DNA of 41,812 nt from Dialister succinatiphilus YIT 11850 (GTDB taxonomy: Bacteria; Bacillota; Negativicutes; Veillonellales; Dialisteraceae), in NCBI RefSeq assembly GCF_000242435.1, contig NZ_JH591190.1:56915-98726 (forward strand). Reading direction: 5' to 3'. Below, piece after piece: positions 34,491-41,649 of the stretch (position 1 is the first letter of the stretch; every line of letters starts with the position of its first letter). The notes under the pieces were generated by a model. It saw nothing but the letters and a program-made list of their open reading frames with translations, made no database searches and had not been told where the DNA came from. Both the position numbers and the translations under genes were made by a program.

Positions 34491-34967
34491 ATGAGCCGGG
34501 AAACGAAAATAGGCATCGTGGCATTTATCCTGCTGTTCTTCGTCGGTGCAGCCGGCTTATTTCTTGAGCCTTCCCGCTGGTTCCACAAGGATTTTTATGA
34601 GATTCATGCCGTTTTTGACAATGCCCAGGGCATCCGGGATCATGCCCAGGTGCTTTATGCCGGGGTCTCTGTGGGCCGGGTGCGCAGGATCCATGTGAAG
34701 GATGGGAAGGCGGTGCTGGATCTGGACATCCGGAAGGGTACGGTGATTCCGGAGGATGCCAGGTTTACCATCGACAGTTCCGGCGTGGTGGGAGATCTCT
34801 ATGTGAAGATTTCCGGCGGCCGTCCGGGAAGCAGGAATCTGTCCGACGGCATGACGGTGCAGGAGTATAAGAATGACCGCATGGATGAGCTCATGGAAAA
34901 GGCCGGCCGCCTCATGGATACGGCAAAAAGTCTGCAGGGAAATATAGAGGGATTTAAGGAGAAATGA
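34491..34967 (+). CDS. MCE/MlaD domain protein
   Basis: Encodes 158 residues: one N-terminal membrane anchor (IVAFILLFFVGAAGLFLEPS, about 9-28) and a single MCE domain (about 37-115) with the typical IHAVFDNAQGIRDHAQVLYAGVSVGRV start and the DSSGVVGDLYVKISGG end. A short helical C-terminal region follows. MCE proteins form hexamers in the periplasm that carry lipids between membranes (MlaD type). This gene is an orphan: no mlaE, mlaF or mlaB lies beside it. It supports a diderm envelope. AAGGAGG precedes the ATG. Confidence 0.88.
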   Translation: MSRETKIGIVAFILLFFVGAAGLFLEPSRWFHKDFYEIHAVFDNAQGIRDHAQVLYAGVSVGRVRRIHVKDGKAVLDLDIRKGTVIPEDARFTIDSSGVVGDLYVKISGGRPGSRNLSDGMTVQEYKNDRMDELMEKAGRLMDTAKSLQGNIEGFKEK

Positions 34968-35086
34968 GTGATACAGTGAGCTGGTGAGCTGGTGCGAGCT
35001 GCAGCTACGTCATGTGTGGAGGGAGATTTCGGGGCTCCGCTGCTGACCCTCGAAATGACAGCGGCGCCATGAAATAGGAAATTTTT

Positions 35087-35134
35087 AAGGAGGCAGTTTT
35101 GTAGGATAAATTTATCCTACAAAACTGCCTCCTT
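35087..35134. promoter_or_regulatory. 48-bp perfect palindrome upstream of phd-doc
   Basis: Arms 35087-35110 and 35111-35134 are exact reverse complements without a loop. The left arm begins AAGGAGGCAG. A TATAAT (35140-35145) follows six bases later and the phd start at 35164, so the palindrome sits at the -35 position. It is a candidate Phd operator. Between it and mce are a GAGATTTC...TCGAAATGAC module (35023-35060) and stutter sequence. Confidence 0.8.
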
Positions 35135-35163
35135 TCTGATATAATGAGGGAGAGGTGATTTTT

Positions 35164-35403
35164 ATGCGCATTGATACGAATACCATGATTCCCATGACCG
35201 AAGCAAATCGTAATTTTTCTAAAGTAGCACGCATGGTGGATGAAAAAGGGGCGGCTGTGATTATGAAAAATAACCGGCCCCGCTATCTGATTCTGAATTT
35301 TGATACCTTAGAGGATGGAACTGCCGGCGATGAAGAGGTGGAAGCCATTTCTAAAAAGCTGATGCAACAGAACCGGACTGCTTATGAGGTATTGGCTAAA
35401 TGA
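35164..35403 (+). CDS. phd: Phd/YefM family antitoxin
   Basis: Encodes a 79-residue antitoxin. TMIPMTEANRNFSKVARMVD is the family's N-terminal DNA-binding part, followed by KGAAVIMKNNRPRYLILNFD and an acidic, probably unfolded C-terminal segment that would wrap the toxin. It should neutralise the adjacent Doc toxin and, as a complex, repress the operon through the 48-bp palindrome upstream. ATG 35164 follows GGGAGAGGTG; a GTG at 35155 is possible. It overlaps doc by four bases (ATGA). The module is AT-richer than neighbours, which suggests transfer. Confidence 0.92.
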   Translation: MRIDTNTMIPMTEANRNFSKVARMVDEKGAAVIMKNNRPRYLILNFDTLEDGTAGDEEVEAISKKLMQQNRTAYEVLAK

Positions 35404-35783
35404 AGAAACTGACCAAAGCACAAGTACTTCGAATGTACAACGATATGGTCAATCAATTTGGTGGAACCAGGGGAATGAGGGATGAAGGGCTTTTAGACTC
35501 AGCACTTTCCGCGCCTTTTCAGACTTATGACGGATTTGAATTATATCCGGAGATAGAGGAAAAGGCGGCTTGTCTGGGATATGGTCTTATTGAAAATCAT
35601 GCAATGGTAGATGGAAATAAAAGACTGGGAGTTCATGTTATGCTTGTGTTTCTTGCGCTGAATGGCATTATGCTGACATATACCCAAGAGGAGCTTTACA
35701 CGATTGTTCTTCAGATAGCCTCTGGGGACAAAAGCCGGTCTGACTTATTGACCTGGATTAAAAATCATGAGGATAATAATTAG
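35400..35783 (+). CDS. doc: Doc-type toxin (Fic fold)
   Basis: Encodes a 127-residue toxin of the Doc group, which in phage P1 phosphorylates elongation factor EF-Tu and halts translation. The active-site motif is H67-AMVDGNKR (67-75), close to the H-x-F-x-(D/N)-x-N-K-R consensus, but with Met at the usual Phe position. GGTRGMRDEGLLDSALSAPF and the C-terminal helices fit the family. It has no linked Fic inhibitory helix, as expected for a two-gene module. The start overlaps the phd stop. No membrane or secretion signal. Confidence 0.93.
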   Translation: MKKLTKAQVLRMYNDMVNQFGGTRGMRDEGLLDSALSAPFQTYDGFELYPEIEEKAACLGYGLIENHAMVDGNKRLGVHVMLVFLALNGIMLTYTQEELYTIVLQIASGDKSRSDLLTWIKNHEDNN

Positions 35784-35829
35784 CTTTTATACAGTAAAAC
35801 CTAACAGCGTCATATCAGATAGGAAACTA

Positions 35830-35865
35830 AAAAAGCACGGCCGCGGGGCCGTGCTTTTTGCTATT
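35830..35865. terminator. Bidirectional terminator between doc and second nitroreductase
   Basis: AAAAAGCACGGCC/GGCCGTGCTTTTT, a 13-bp perfect stem with a 4-base loop. It serves convergent genes. Confidence 0.92.
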
Positions 35866-35866
35866 C

Positions 35867-36457
35867 TCAGAGCCGGACTTCGATGACGTCGTCTTCGCTC
35901 TTTCTTGCCAGGGGGCAGGGGTTGTGGTTGGGGTAGCCGAAGGACATGGCCATGACCATTTCCCCTTCGCCCAGCCAGTCATGGAGTTCATCGTAGGCGA
36001 AGAAGATGTTGCCGATCCACAGGCTTCCGATGCCCATGGAGGTAGCCTGGAGGGCCATGTTTTCAGCAGCGGCGCCGATGGCCTGTACGTCGGAAAGTTC
36101 GTGGATTTTTTCAGCGGCAGTCCAGTTGTCGGTGAGGGGGCGGCCCTGGGGATTTACGATGAATACCAGTACCGGTGCCTGTTTCATGCACTGCAGGGTG
36201 AAGCGGGCGTTGGTAAAGAGTTCCGGTGCTCCGGCCAGGACGCCTTCACCTTTTTCTGATCTTTCAATGCCCTTTTCCATGAGGGCCAGTGCCGTTTTCT
36301 TGCTCTCTCCCTTCACTACGATGAATTTCCAGGGCTGACGGTTCTTGGCAGAGGGGGCCCACATGCCGGCACGGAGGATTTCGCGCATGTCTACCTTGGA
36401 AATGTCGGTGTCCTTGAAGAAACGGACGCTTCGTCTTTTGAAAATCAGATTGTACAT
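35867..36457 (-). CDS. Nitroreductase family protein (second)
   Basis: Encodes a 196-residue FMN-dependent nitroreductase-fold protein. FKRRSVRFFKDTDISKVDM, WAPSAKNRQPWKFIVVKG (about 33-50) and IGSLWIGNIFFAYDELHDWL mirror the paralogue at 32331-32966, which is about 15 residues longer in the middle. The two probably arose by duplication and specialised; substrates are not predictable. GGTGGAAATACT precedes the ATG at 36457. It is convergent with doc and shares its terminator. Confidence 0.9.
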   Translation of the reverse strand: MYNLIFKRRSVRFFKDTDISKVDMREILRAGMWAPSAKNRQPWKFIVVKGESKKTALALMEKGIERSEKGEGVLAGAPELFTNARFTLQCMKQAPVLVFIVNPQGRPLTDNWTAAEKIHELSDVQAIGAAAENMALQATSMGIGSLWIGNIFFAYDELHDWLGEGEMVMAMSFGYPNHNPCPLARKSEDDVIEVRL

Positions 36458-36546
36458 AGTATTTCCACCTTTCCTGATATTTGATCCTTGTGATTATGCT
36501 TTTTTCATTATACACCGTTTTGAGGTTTTAGTGTTGGAATGCCCAA

Positions 36547-37080
36547 AGTTTCCTGTGGGAAAGAAGGACCAGTGGTGTCATGCCGGGCAGGAAACCATAT
36601 GCCCACAGTTTCCTGTCGGAAAGGAACACCAGTGGTATCATGCCGGACAGGAAACCCTTTGCGAAAAGTTTCCTGTCTGGCATGAAGCCGCAGTGTTTCA
36701 GCAGAGTAGGAAACTCTTTGCAAATAGTTTCCCGTCCGGCAGGAGACAAAGGCGTTTCCTCTGGGTAGGAAACCCTTTGTGAAAAGTTTCCCGTTTGGCA
36801 TGAAGCCGCAGTGTTTCAGCAGAGTAGGAAACTCTTGGCGAATAGTTTCCTGTCTGGCATGAAGCCGCAGCGTTTCCATAGAGTGGGAAACCTTTTGCTT
36901 ATAGTTTCCTGTGCGGCATGAAGCAGCAGTGTTTCAATAGAGCAGGAAACCCTTCGCCTCTAGTTTCCTGTGCGGCATGAGAGTACAGCGTTTCCATAGA
37001 GTAGGAAACCTTTCGCGAATAGTTTCCCATCTGGAATGAAGCAGCCGCGCTCCAACACCATAGGAAACCTCTCACGAATT
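36547..37080. repeat. Nine-unit 59-60 bp tandem array
   Basis: AGTTTCC recurs at 36547, 36607, 36667, 36726, 36785, 36844, 36903, 36962 and 37021 (period 60, 60, then 59). Each unit has GTTTCC and GGAAAC arms around about 35 bases that often read GGCATGAAGC-GCAG. Units differ by scattered substitutions. Since 59 is not a multiple of three, the open frames across it are not coding repeats. The units are too alike to be CRISPR spacers. Confidence 0.88.
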
Positions 37081-37092
37081 GAGCCTTAAAAG

Positions 37093-37127
37093 AAGCCCCC
37101 GGCGCTTTTGCACCAGGGGCTTTTTTT
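37093..37127. terminator. Terminator at the 3' end of the L,D-transpeptidase gene
   Basis: AAGCCCC/GGGGCTT stem. It has a T run on the plus strand and a weaker TTCTTTT on the minus strand, where the gene ends. Confidence 0.7.
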
Positions 37128-38346
37128 ATTTCATCTGATAGTTATAGTTCTCATCTAGGCTTCCTGTGAGGTGGAGGAGGGCAGGGGCGTCGGCGGCGTC
37201 GATTAAGAGGGAGCGGTTTTTCAGAATCGCTTTGGCGCTGCCATAGGGGGTGCGGATCTGGTTCCAGTTGGGGGACCAGTCGGCTTTGATGCCGGCGGCC
37301 CGGGCCAGGGGCATGACGGGGAGGTAGATATGGCCGTCTTTGCCGAAGGCTCTGGCATCCAGTTTCCTGCCGTCCAGATAGATGTCGTAAACCTTGGCCA
37401 CGTATCTGGGATTTCCATCGGAGGCTTCAATGGCCTGCTTGATGTCATCGTCCGATACGCAGGAGGCCACGCCGAAGGGGGCCAGTTTGGCCTTGACTTT
37501 GCTTACGTCCAGGGGCTCTTTGCCGTAGCCGTCGGGGTAGATGTAGTAAACTACGGTGTGGTCTGCTTCCCGCTGCACTACGACCCGCTCATAGAGGATG
37601 TCCACAGGGATGCCTTTCACGATATGGGCGTAGAGGTCTTCCACGTCTGCTTCGTTCATGCGGACGCAGCCGTGGGAGGCGTAGGTGCCGATGGCAGAGG
37701 GCACGTTGGTGCCGTGGATGCCGTAGTTGCCTCCGATGCCGATCCAGCGGTAGCCGATGGGGCAGTCAGGGCCTGACGGGATGGAGGTGCCGCTGTCGGG
37801 GTCAATCCAGGTGGGGTTGATTTCCATGTCCACCACTGTTCTTCTGCCGGTGGGGGTGGGAGAGGAGGGTTTGCCGGGGGCAATGGGATACATGCGGATG
37901 CCCACGTCTCCCTGGTAGAGGGTGAGGAGGCGGCTGGCCAGGTTGATTTCAATGCGCTTGTCTTCAAACCGCGGCTTTTCTGGTGCCTTTTTCAGGGCTT
38001 CTGCATCTTTAGGTGCCGTTTCTGCTGCTTTTTCCACAGCTGGTGCCTGTTTGGCCTCTTTTACGGCTGTTTCAGCAGCAGAGGCTTTGGCTTCTTTTTT
38101 GGCAGCAAGGACTGGCGCTTCCTTTGAGGGAGCTCCTTTTTCTCCTTCTGCTTTTTCTTTTTTCTCTGTTTTTTGGATTTTCTTGTGATGGTCTGCTTTC
38201 TTTACGGTTTCGGTCCTCAGGATTTTCCCTTTGATTACAGTCACTTCTTCGTGGCCGTTCCATACTTCTTCGGCGGCATTGACTTCTGCCAGGCCGCAGG
38301 TCCCCAGGGCAGCGCAGAGGGCCGCTGCCAGAATGATGTGTTTCAC
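37126..38346 (-). CDS. Secreted L,D-transpeptidase (YkuD) with copper-amine-oxidase-like C-terminus
   Basis: Encodes a 406-residue exported protein. A signal peptide (KHIILAAALCAALG...AEVNAA) leads to a low-complexity K/A/E linker (about 45-125). The YkuD domain is at about 130-250, with the catalytic SHGCVRM (224-230, Cys227) and the upstream HGTNVPSAIG. YkuD enzymes make 3-3 crosslinks in peptidoglycan or attach proteins to it. The last 75 residues (VYDIYLDGRKLDARAFGKDG, YLPVMPLARAAG) resemble a Cu-amine-oxidase N-type stalk domain. Start chosen at GTG 38346 after AAGGGG; an ATG at 38394 would spoil the signal peptide and overlap the previous gene. Follows the glycosylase gene by 16 bases. 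Confidence 0.9.
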   Translation of the reverse strand: MKHIILAAALCAALGTCGLAEVNAAEEVWNGHEEVTVIKGKILRTETVKKADHHKKIQKTEKKEKAEGEKGAPSKEAPVLAAKKEAKASAAETAVKEAKQAPAVEKAAETAPKDAEALKKAPEKPRFEDKRIEINLASRLLTLYQGDVGIRMYPIAPGKPSSPTPTGRRTVVDMEINPTWIDPDSGTSIPSGPDCPIGYRWIGIGGNYGIHGTNVPSAIGTYASHGCVRMNEADVEDLYAHIVKGIPVDILYERVVVQREADHTVVYYIYPDGYGKEPLDVSKVKAKLAPFGVASCVSDDDIKQAIEASDGNPRYVAKVYDIYLDGRKLDARAFGKDGHIYLPVMPLARAAGIKADWSPNWNQIRTPYGSAKAILKNRSLLIDAADAPALLHLTGSLDENYNYQMK

Positions 38347-38362
38347 TGATTCAATCCCCTTT

Positions 38363-39133
38363 TTATTGTAATGATGACATATGATTTCCTTCATGCCGCC
38401 GTTTCCGCTCTTCTGTGAGGTTTTCCAGAAGGTTCGGCATGGTTTCGCTTTTCCATACCCACTGTGGCGAGAGGGCGGCTGCTTTTTCTTTAGCTGCCAG
38501 CAGGTCGTAGTATACCTGCCATTTGGCGTCCACCAGGCTTCTTCCGCTCTGCCGGAGGAGGTAGGCGGGATGGAAGGTGGGCATCACCGGTATGCCGTGA
38601 TAGTCGATCCAGTGGCCCCGGGAGCGGATGATGCCGGCTTCGTGGCCCAAAAAGAAGCGGAGGGCCACTTTGCCAAGGCCGACGATGACTTTGGGCTTCA
38701 CCAGGGCGATTTCCGCGGCCAGCCAGATGGAGCCGCAGAACCGTCCTTCTTCCATGGTAGGTGTCCTGTTTCCCCGGGGACGGCATTTGACGATGTTTGT
38801 CACATACACATGGTCCCGGGTAATGCCTACGGAAAGGAGGGCTTTGTCCAGAAGCTGTCCGGAGGGGCCCACCAGGGGTCCTCCGTAATCATCTTCGACA
38901 CCGCCGGGGCCCTCCCCTACGATCATGAGAGGCGAGTCGGAAGGTCCTGTGGAAAGCACGGGCCCCAGGCCTCCCTCTTTCCTGAGAGGGCAGCGGCTGC
39001 AGCTTCGGATTGCCTCTGCCAGGGCTTCATGGGAAGGATAGGTTATTTTTTCCGTCTCTTCATAAAGTTCCCGATGGCGGCGTGCCGCATATTCTTCGGG
39101 GTCTTCATGTCCAAATAAATCCAATGGTATCAC
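38363..39133 (-). CDS. Family 4 uracil-DNA glycosylase
   Basis: Encodes a 256-residue iron-sulfur uracil-DNA glycosylase, which removes uracil from DNA to start base excision repair. The four cluster cysteines 45, 48, 117 and 133 show the C-x2-C...C-x15-C spacing. The substrate-binding motif GEGPGGVEDDYGGPLVG is at 73-89, and HPAYLLR is the C-terminal catalytic region. The start appears to be GTG 39133, with AAAGGA close before it. It is probably cotranscribed with the L,D-transpeptidase gene downstream, an accidental pairing by function. Confidence 0.93.
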   Translation of the reverse strand: MIPLDLFGHEDPEEYAARRHRELYEETEKITYPSHEALAEAIRSCSRCPLRKEGGLGPVLSTGPSDSPLMIVGEGPGGVEDDYGGPLVGPSGQLLDKALLSVGITRDHVYVTNIVKCRPRGNRTPTMEEGRFCGSIWLAAEIALVKPKVIVGLGKVALRFFLGHEAGIIRSRGHWIDYHGIPVMPTFHPAYLLRQSGRSLVDAKWQVYYDLLAAKEKAAALSPQWVWKSETMPNLLENLTEERKRRHEGNHMSSLQ

Positions 39134-39139
39134 CGATCC

Positions 39140-39375
39140 TTTATAATGGGCCGCCTTTGGCGGCCCCGCGCCCTTTGGGCGCGAAGGGTTCTAAAGATTG
39201 ACGGGGCTGCGCCCCGAGGGTTCTCAGGTTTGACAGGCCTGCGGCCTGAGGGTTAAGGTATCGCCCTGGGACACACCTTCGGTGTGAGGGTTGACGGGAC
39301 TTCGTCCCGAAGGTTCTTAAGGTTCGTAAGTTTGACGGCCTTTCAGGCCGAGGGTGGTGGTATCGCCCTTACGGT
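39140..39375 (+). repeat. Multi-hairpin connector element (reverse of the 34 kb type)
   Basis: Runs GGCCGCC/GGCGGCC, GCGCCC/GGGCGC, AAGGGTTCTAAAGATTGAC, GGGGC/GCCCC, GAGGGTTCTCAGGTTTGAC, AGGCC/GGCCT, CTGAGGGTTAAGG, ACACC/GGTGT, GAGGGTTGACGG, GGGAC/GTCCC, GAAGGTTCTTAAGG and CGGCC/GGCCG. It contains one connector from the TATTCCCG class and several from the TTAAG class, so the two classes are related. Confidence 0.8.
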
Positions 39376-39393
39376 GCACAGCGAACACATTTT

Positions 39394-39539
39394 GCACTAT
39401 GCGAACTGGATTTGTAAGGGAGCATCAGCGACCTGAAAATCCAGTGAGTCAGTGACAGCAGTGGATGCACTATGCGAACTGGATTTGTAAGGGAGCATCA
39501 GCGACCTGAAAATCCAGTGAGTCAGTGACAGCAGTGGGT
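39394..39539 (+). repeat. 73-bp tandem direct repeat
   Basis: Two adjacent copies (39394-39466 and 39467-39539) differ at one position. Each holds the hairpin ACTGGATTT/AAATCCAGT around GTAAGGGAGCATCAGCGACC. The outer flanks ACATTTTGC (about 39387) and GCAAAATGT (about 39559) also pair. A single inverted copy lies at 41650-41812. A diverged single module is at 39797-39842 (GAACTGGATTC...GAATCCAGTGA). Confidence 0.88.
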
Positions 39540-39939
39540 GAAGGAGCGCTAGCGACGCGCAAAATGTAGTGAGTCGTTTCCCCTTTAGGGGGCGATGAAC
39601 ATAAAGTCAGCGTTACGGGATGACATTGCTGTATCATATGGTATGATAAGCATTCTGCAGGCTGGCTCGCTGCGCTCGCCTCCCCCTATCCGGCTTTGCC
39701 GGACTTCCCCCTGTTCAGGGGGAAGAATAAAACACCTCGAAGCCTCGCTTCGTAAGCGGCTCTACAGTAAGCACGGGTTATTGTGCCACCTCGAAAAGGA
39801 ACTGGATTCATAGGGGAGCTTTGAGACCCGCGAATCCAGTGACATGCTTCCCACCGGGCAAGGTGGTGGCGCCAGCCACCAAAGGGGAATCTCCATCGCC
39901 TGCCAGGGCGGTTGTAAAGGTTTTATCATAAGAGGGCGC
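39540..39939. repeat. Mixed repeat modules upstream of dnaB element
   Basis: Contains CCCCTTTAGGGG, GGCTCGCTGCGCTCGCC, TCCGGC/GCCGGA, CCCCCTGTTCAGGGGG and GCCTCGCTTCGTAAGCGGC hairpins, and the GAACTGGATTC module (39797-39842). A 72-codon frame starting at 39595 spans these repeats and is rejected. Confidence 0.6.
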
Positions 39940-40045
39940 CTTCTATAAATATAAGGCGCTCACCACAACCCTTGGTCCCAAAGGGGCCATCAAACTTAAG
40001 AACCCTCCGGCCAAAGGCCGGTCAATCTTAAGAACCTTTTGCTCA
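39940..40045 (-). repeat. Two-hairpin TTAAG-connector element near dnaB
   Basis: GGCGC/GCGCC near 39938, ACAACCCT, TGGTCCC/GGGGCCA (one G-T-like offset), TCAAACTTAAGAACCCT, CCGGCC/GGCCGG, TCAATCTTAAGAACCTTTT. It lies downstream of the 3' end of dnaB. Confidence 0.82.
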
Positions 40046-40083
40046 CCTCCTGAGCGCCAGCATCTCGCCACCCATGTCTCAAA

Positions 40084-41523
40084 CTACTGCATATCCGGCG
40101 GCGGTTCCTGGTTGGTGATTTCATAGAACAGGGTGAACTGGCCGGCGAAGTGGAGTTTCACTGTATCCACCGGGCCGTTTCTGTTCTTTGCCAGAATCAC
40201 TTCTGTTTCATTTTTCCGGGGGTCATCGTCTTCGATTTCCCTGTTGTAGTAAGCCTCCCGGTAGAGGAAGCTCACCATGTCTGCATCCTGTTCCAGGGAG
40301 CCCGATTCACGGAGGTCCGAAAGGAAGGGACGATGGTCCTGCCTGGATTCCACGCTTCGGGAAAGCTGGGACAGGGCGATGACCGGTACATTGAGCTCTC
40401 GGGCCAGACTCTTCAGGGAGCGGGAAATTTCCGAGATTTCCTGTTGCCTGTTGTCTCCGTTCCGGGAAACGTTCTTGGCCTGCATGAGCTGGAGGTAGTC
40501 GATCATAATAATGTCCAAACCGTGCTCCGCTTTCAGACGGCGGCACTTGGACCGGATTTCTGAAACGGAAATGCCCGGCGTGTCGTCGATGTAGAGGGGC
40601 GCGTCCATGAGCACGCTGGCGGCGTTGGCCAGCTGGTCCCATTCCTTCTGGGTAGAAATGCGGCCGGTGCGCAGGCGGGAGCTGTCCACCAGGGCGGTGG
40701 AGCAGAGAAGACGCTGTACCAGCTGTTCCCGGGACATTTCCAGGGAGAAGAAGGCTACGCTCCGATGGGCGGAGGAAATACTCATGTTCTTGGCAATGTT
40801 CAGCACGAAGGCCGTTTTACCCATGGATGGGCGGGCGGCGACGATGATGAAATCGCCTTTCTGGAAACCGCTGGTGAGGGCGTCCAGGGAGGGGAAGCCG
40901 CTGGCCAGGCCGGTGATGGATTCCTTATTCCTGAATTTCCGGGTGATTTCCTGAAGCTCCGACTGCACGGCTTCGCCGATGGGGGTGAAATCGGAACGCC
41001 TTTCGTCACGGGTCACCTCCAGAATGGATTTCTCCGCGTCATCCGTAATATCTGCCACGTCCTGCCGCTCTGAATAGGCTTCGTCGGCAATGGTGCCGGC
41101 AGCGTCAATGAGCCGGCGCAGTTTGGCCTTGCCTGCTACGATTTCCGCATGGCGGTCCACGGACTTGGTGGTCACCACGTTGGCAGGAAGCTCATTCACA
41201 TAGAGCACGCCGCCTACATCGTCCAGCCGCCCCATGCGCTTCAATTCTTCCGTCACTGTCAGAATATCCGCCGGTTCGCCCCGGTGGGACAGGTTCAGAA
41301 TGGCCTGGAAAATAATGGCATTGGCTTCCCGGTAGAAATCGGCCGGCGTGAGGAGGTCCTCAGCTGTCAGAATGGCATCCTTGTCCAGCATCATGGCGCC
41401 CAGCACCGATTTTTCCGCATCAATATTCTGCGGAGGCACCCGGGATACGATCATGGTATCGGTATTCGATTTTTTCTTCCATTCCTTTTTCTGGAAGTTC
41501 TTACCGTCAAAGGTATCAGCCAA
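40084..41523 (-). CDS. dnaB: Replicative DNA helicase DnaB
   Basis: Encodes the 479-residue hexameric helicase that unwinds DNA at the replication fork. The N-terminal primase-binding domain starts PPQNIDAEKSVLGAMMLDKD (about 31-50). The RecA-like domain has Walker A ARPSMGKTAFVLNIA (about 230-244), the Walker B-like DIIMIDYLQLM and the arginine-finger region SRSVESRQDHRPFLSDLRES. No intein. It starts at TTG 41523, with AAAGGAGG about nine bases upstream; the next ATG would cut into the N-terminal arm only slightly. rplI, often next to dnaB, is not seen here. The gene is flanked by inverted repeats. Confidence 0.96.
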   Translation of the reverse strand: MADTFDGKNFQKKEWKKKSNTDTMIVSRVPPQNIDAEKSVLGAMMLDKDAILTAEDLLTPADFYREANAIIFQAILNLSHRGEPADILTVTEELKRMGRLDDVGGVLYVNELPANVVTTKSVDRHAEIVAGKAKLRRLIDAAGTIADEAYSERQDVADITDDAEKSILEVTRDERRSDFTPIGEAVQSELQEITRKFRNKESITGLASGFPSLDALTSGFQKGDFIIVAARPSMGKTAFVLNIAKNMSISSAHRSVAFFSLEMSREQLVQRLLCSTALVDSSRLRTGRISTQKEWDQLANAASVLMDAPLYIDDTPGISVSEIRSKCRRLKAEHGLDIIMIDYLQLMQAKNVSRNGDNRQQEISEISRSLKSLARELNVPVIALSQLSRSVESRQDHRPFLSDLRESGSLEQDADMVSFLYREAYYNREIEDDDPRKNETEVILAKNRNGPVDTVKLHFAGQFTLFYEITNQEPPPDMQ

Positions 41524-41649
41524 AAAAATGCCTCCTTTCGTAGGACATATATCTTTATTATTCTATCATATTTTTGGGAAATAGGAGATGAAAAGGGGCC
41601 GGGCCTTCGTAGGGGTGGCCGCCAGCGGTGTCCCTTTTTTTATAATCTG

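Noticed and set aside
35087-35134. 48-bp palindrome as a plain terminator of mce
   Set aside because: It lies 120 bases after the mce stop, is loopless and is not followed by a T run; position before phd fits regulation better.
36508-36879. Repetitive peptide frame across the tandem array
   Set aside because: Most units are 59 bases apart, so the frame shifts from unit to unit; not a maintained coding repeat.
36547-37080. Reading the tandem array as a CRISPR
   Set aside because: The would-be spacers are clearly similar to each other, and the would-be repeats vary.
39595-39813. 72-codon ORF in the repeat region before dnaB
   Set aside because: Spans several hairpin modules seen elsewhere as noncoding repeats.
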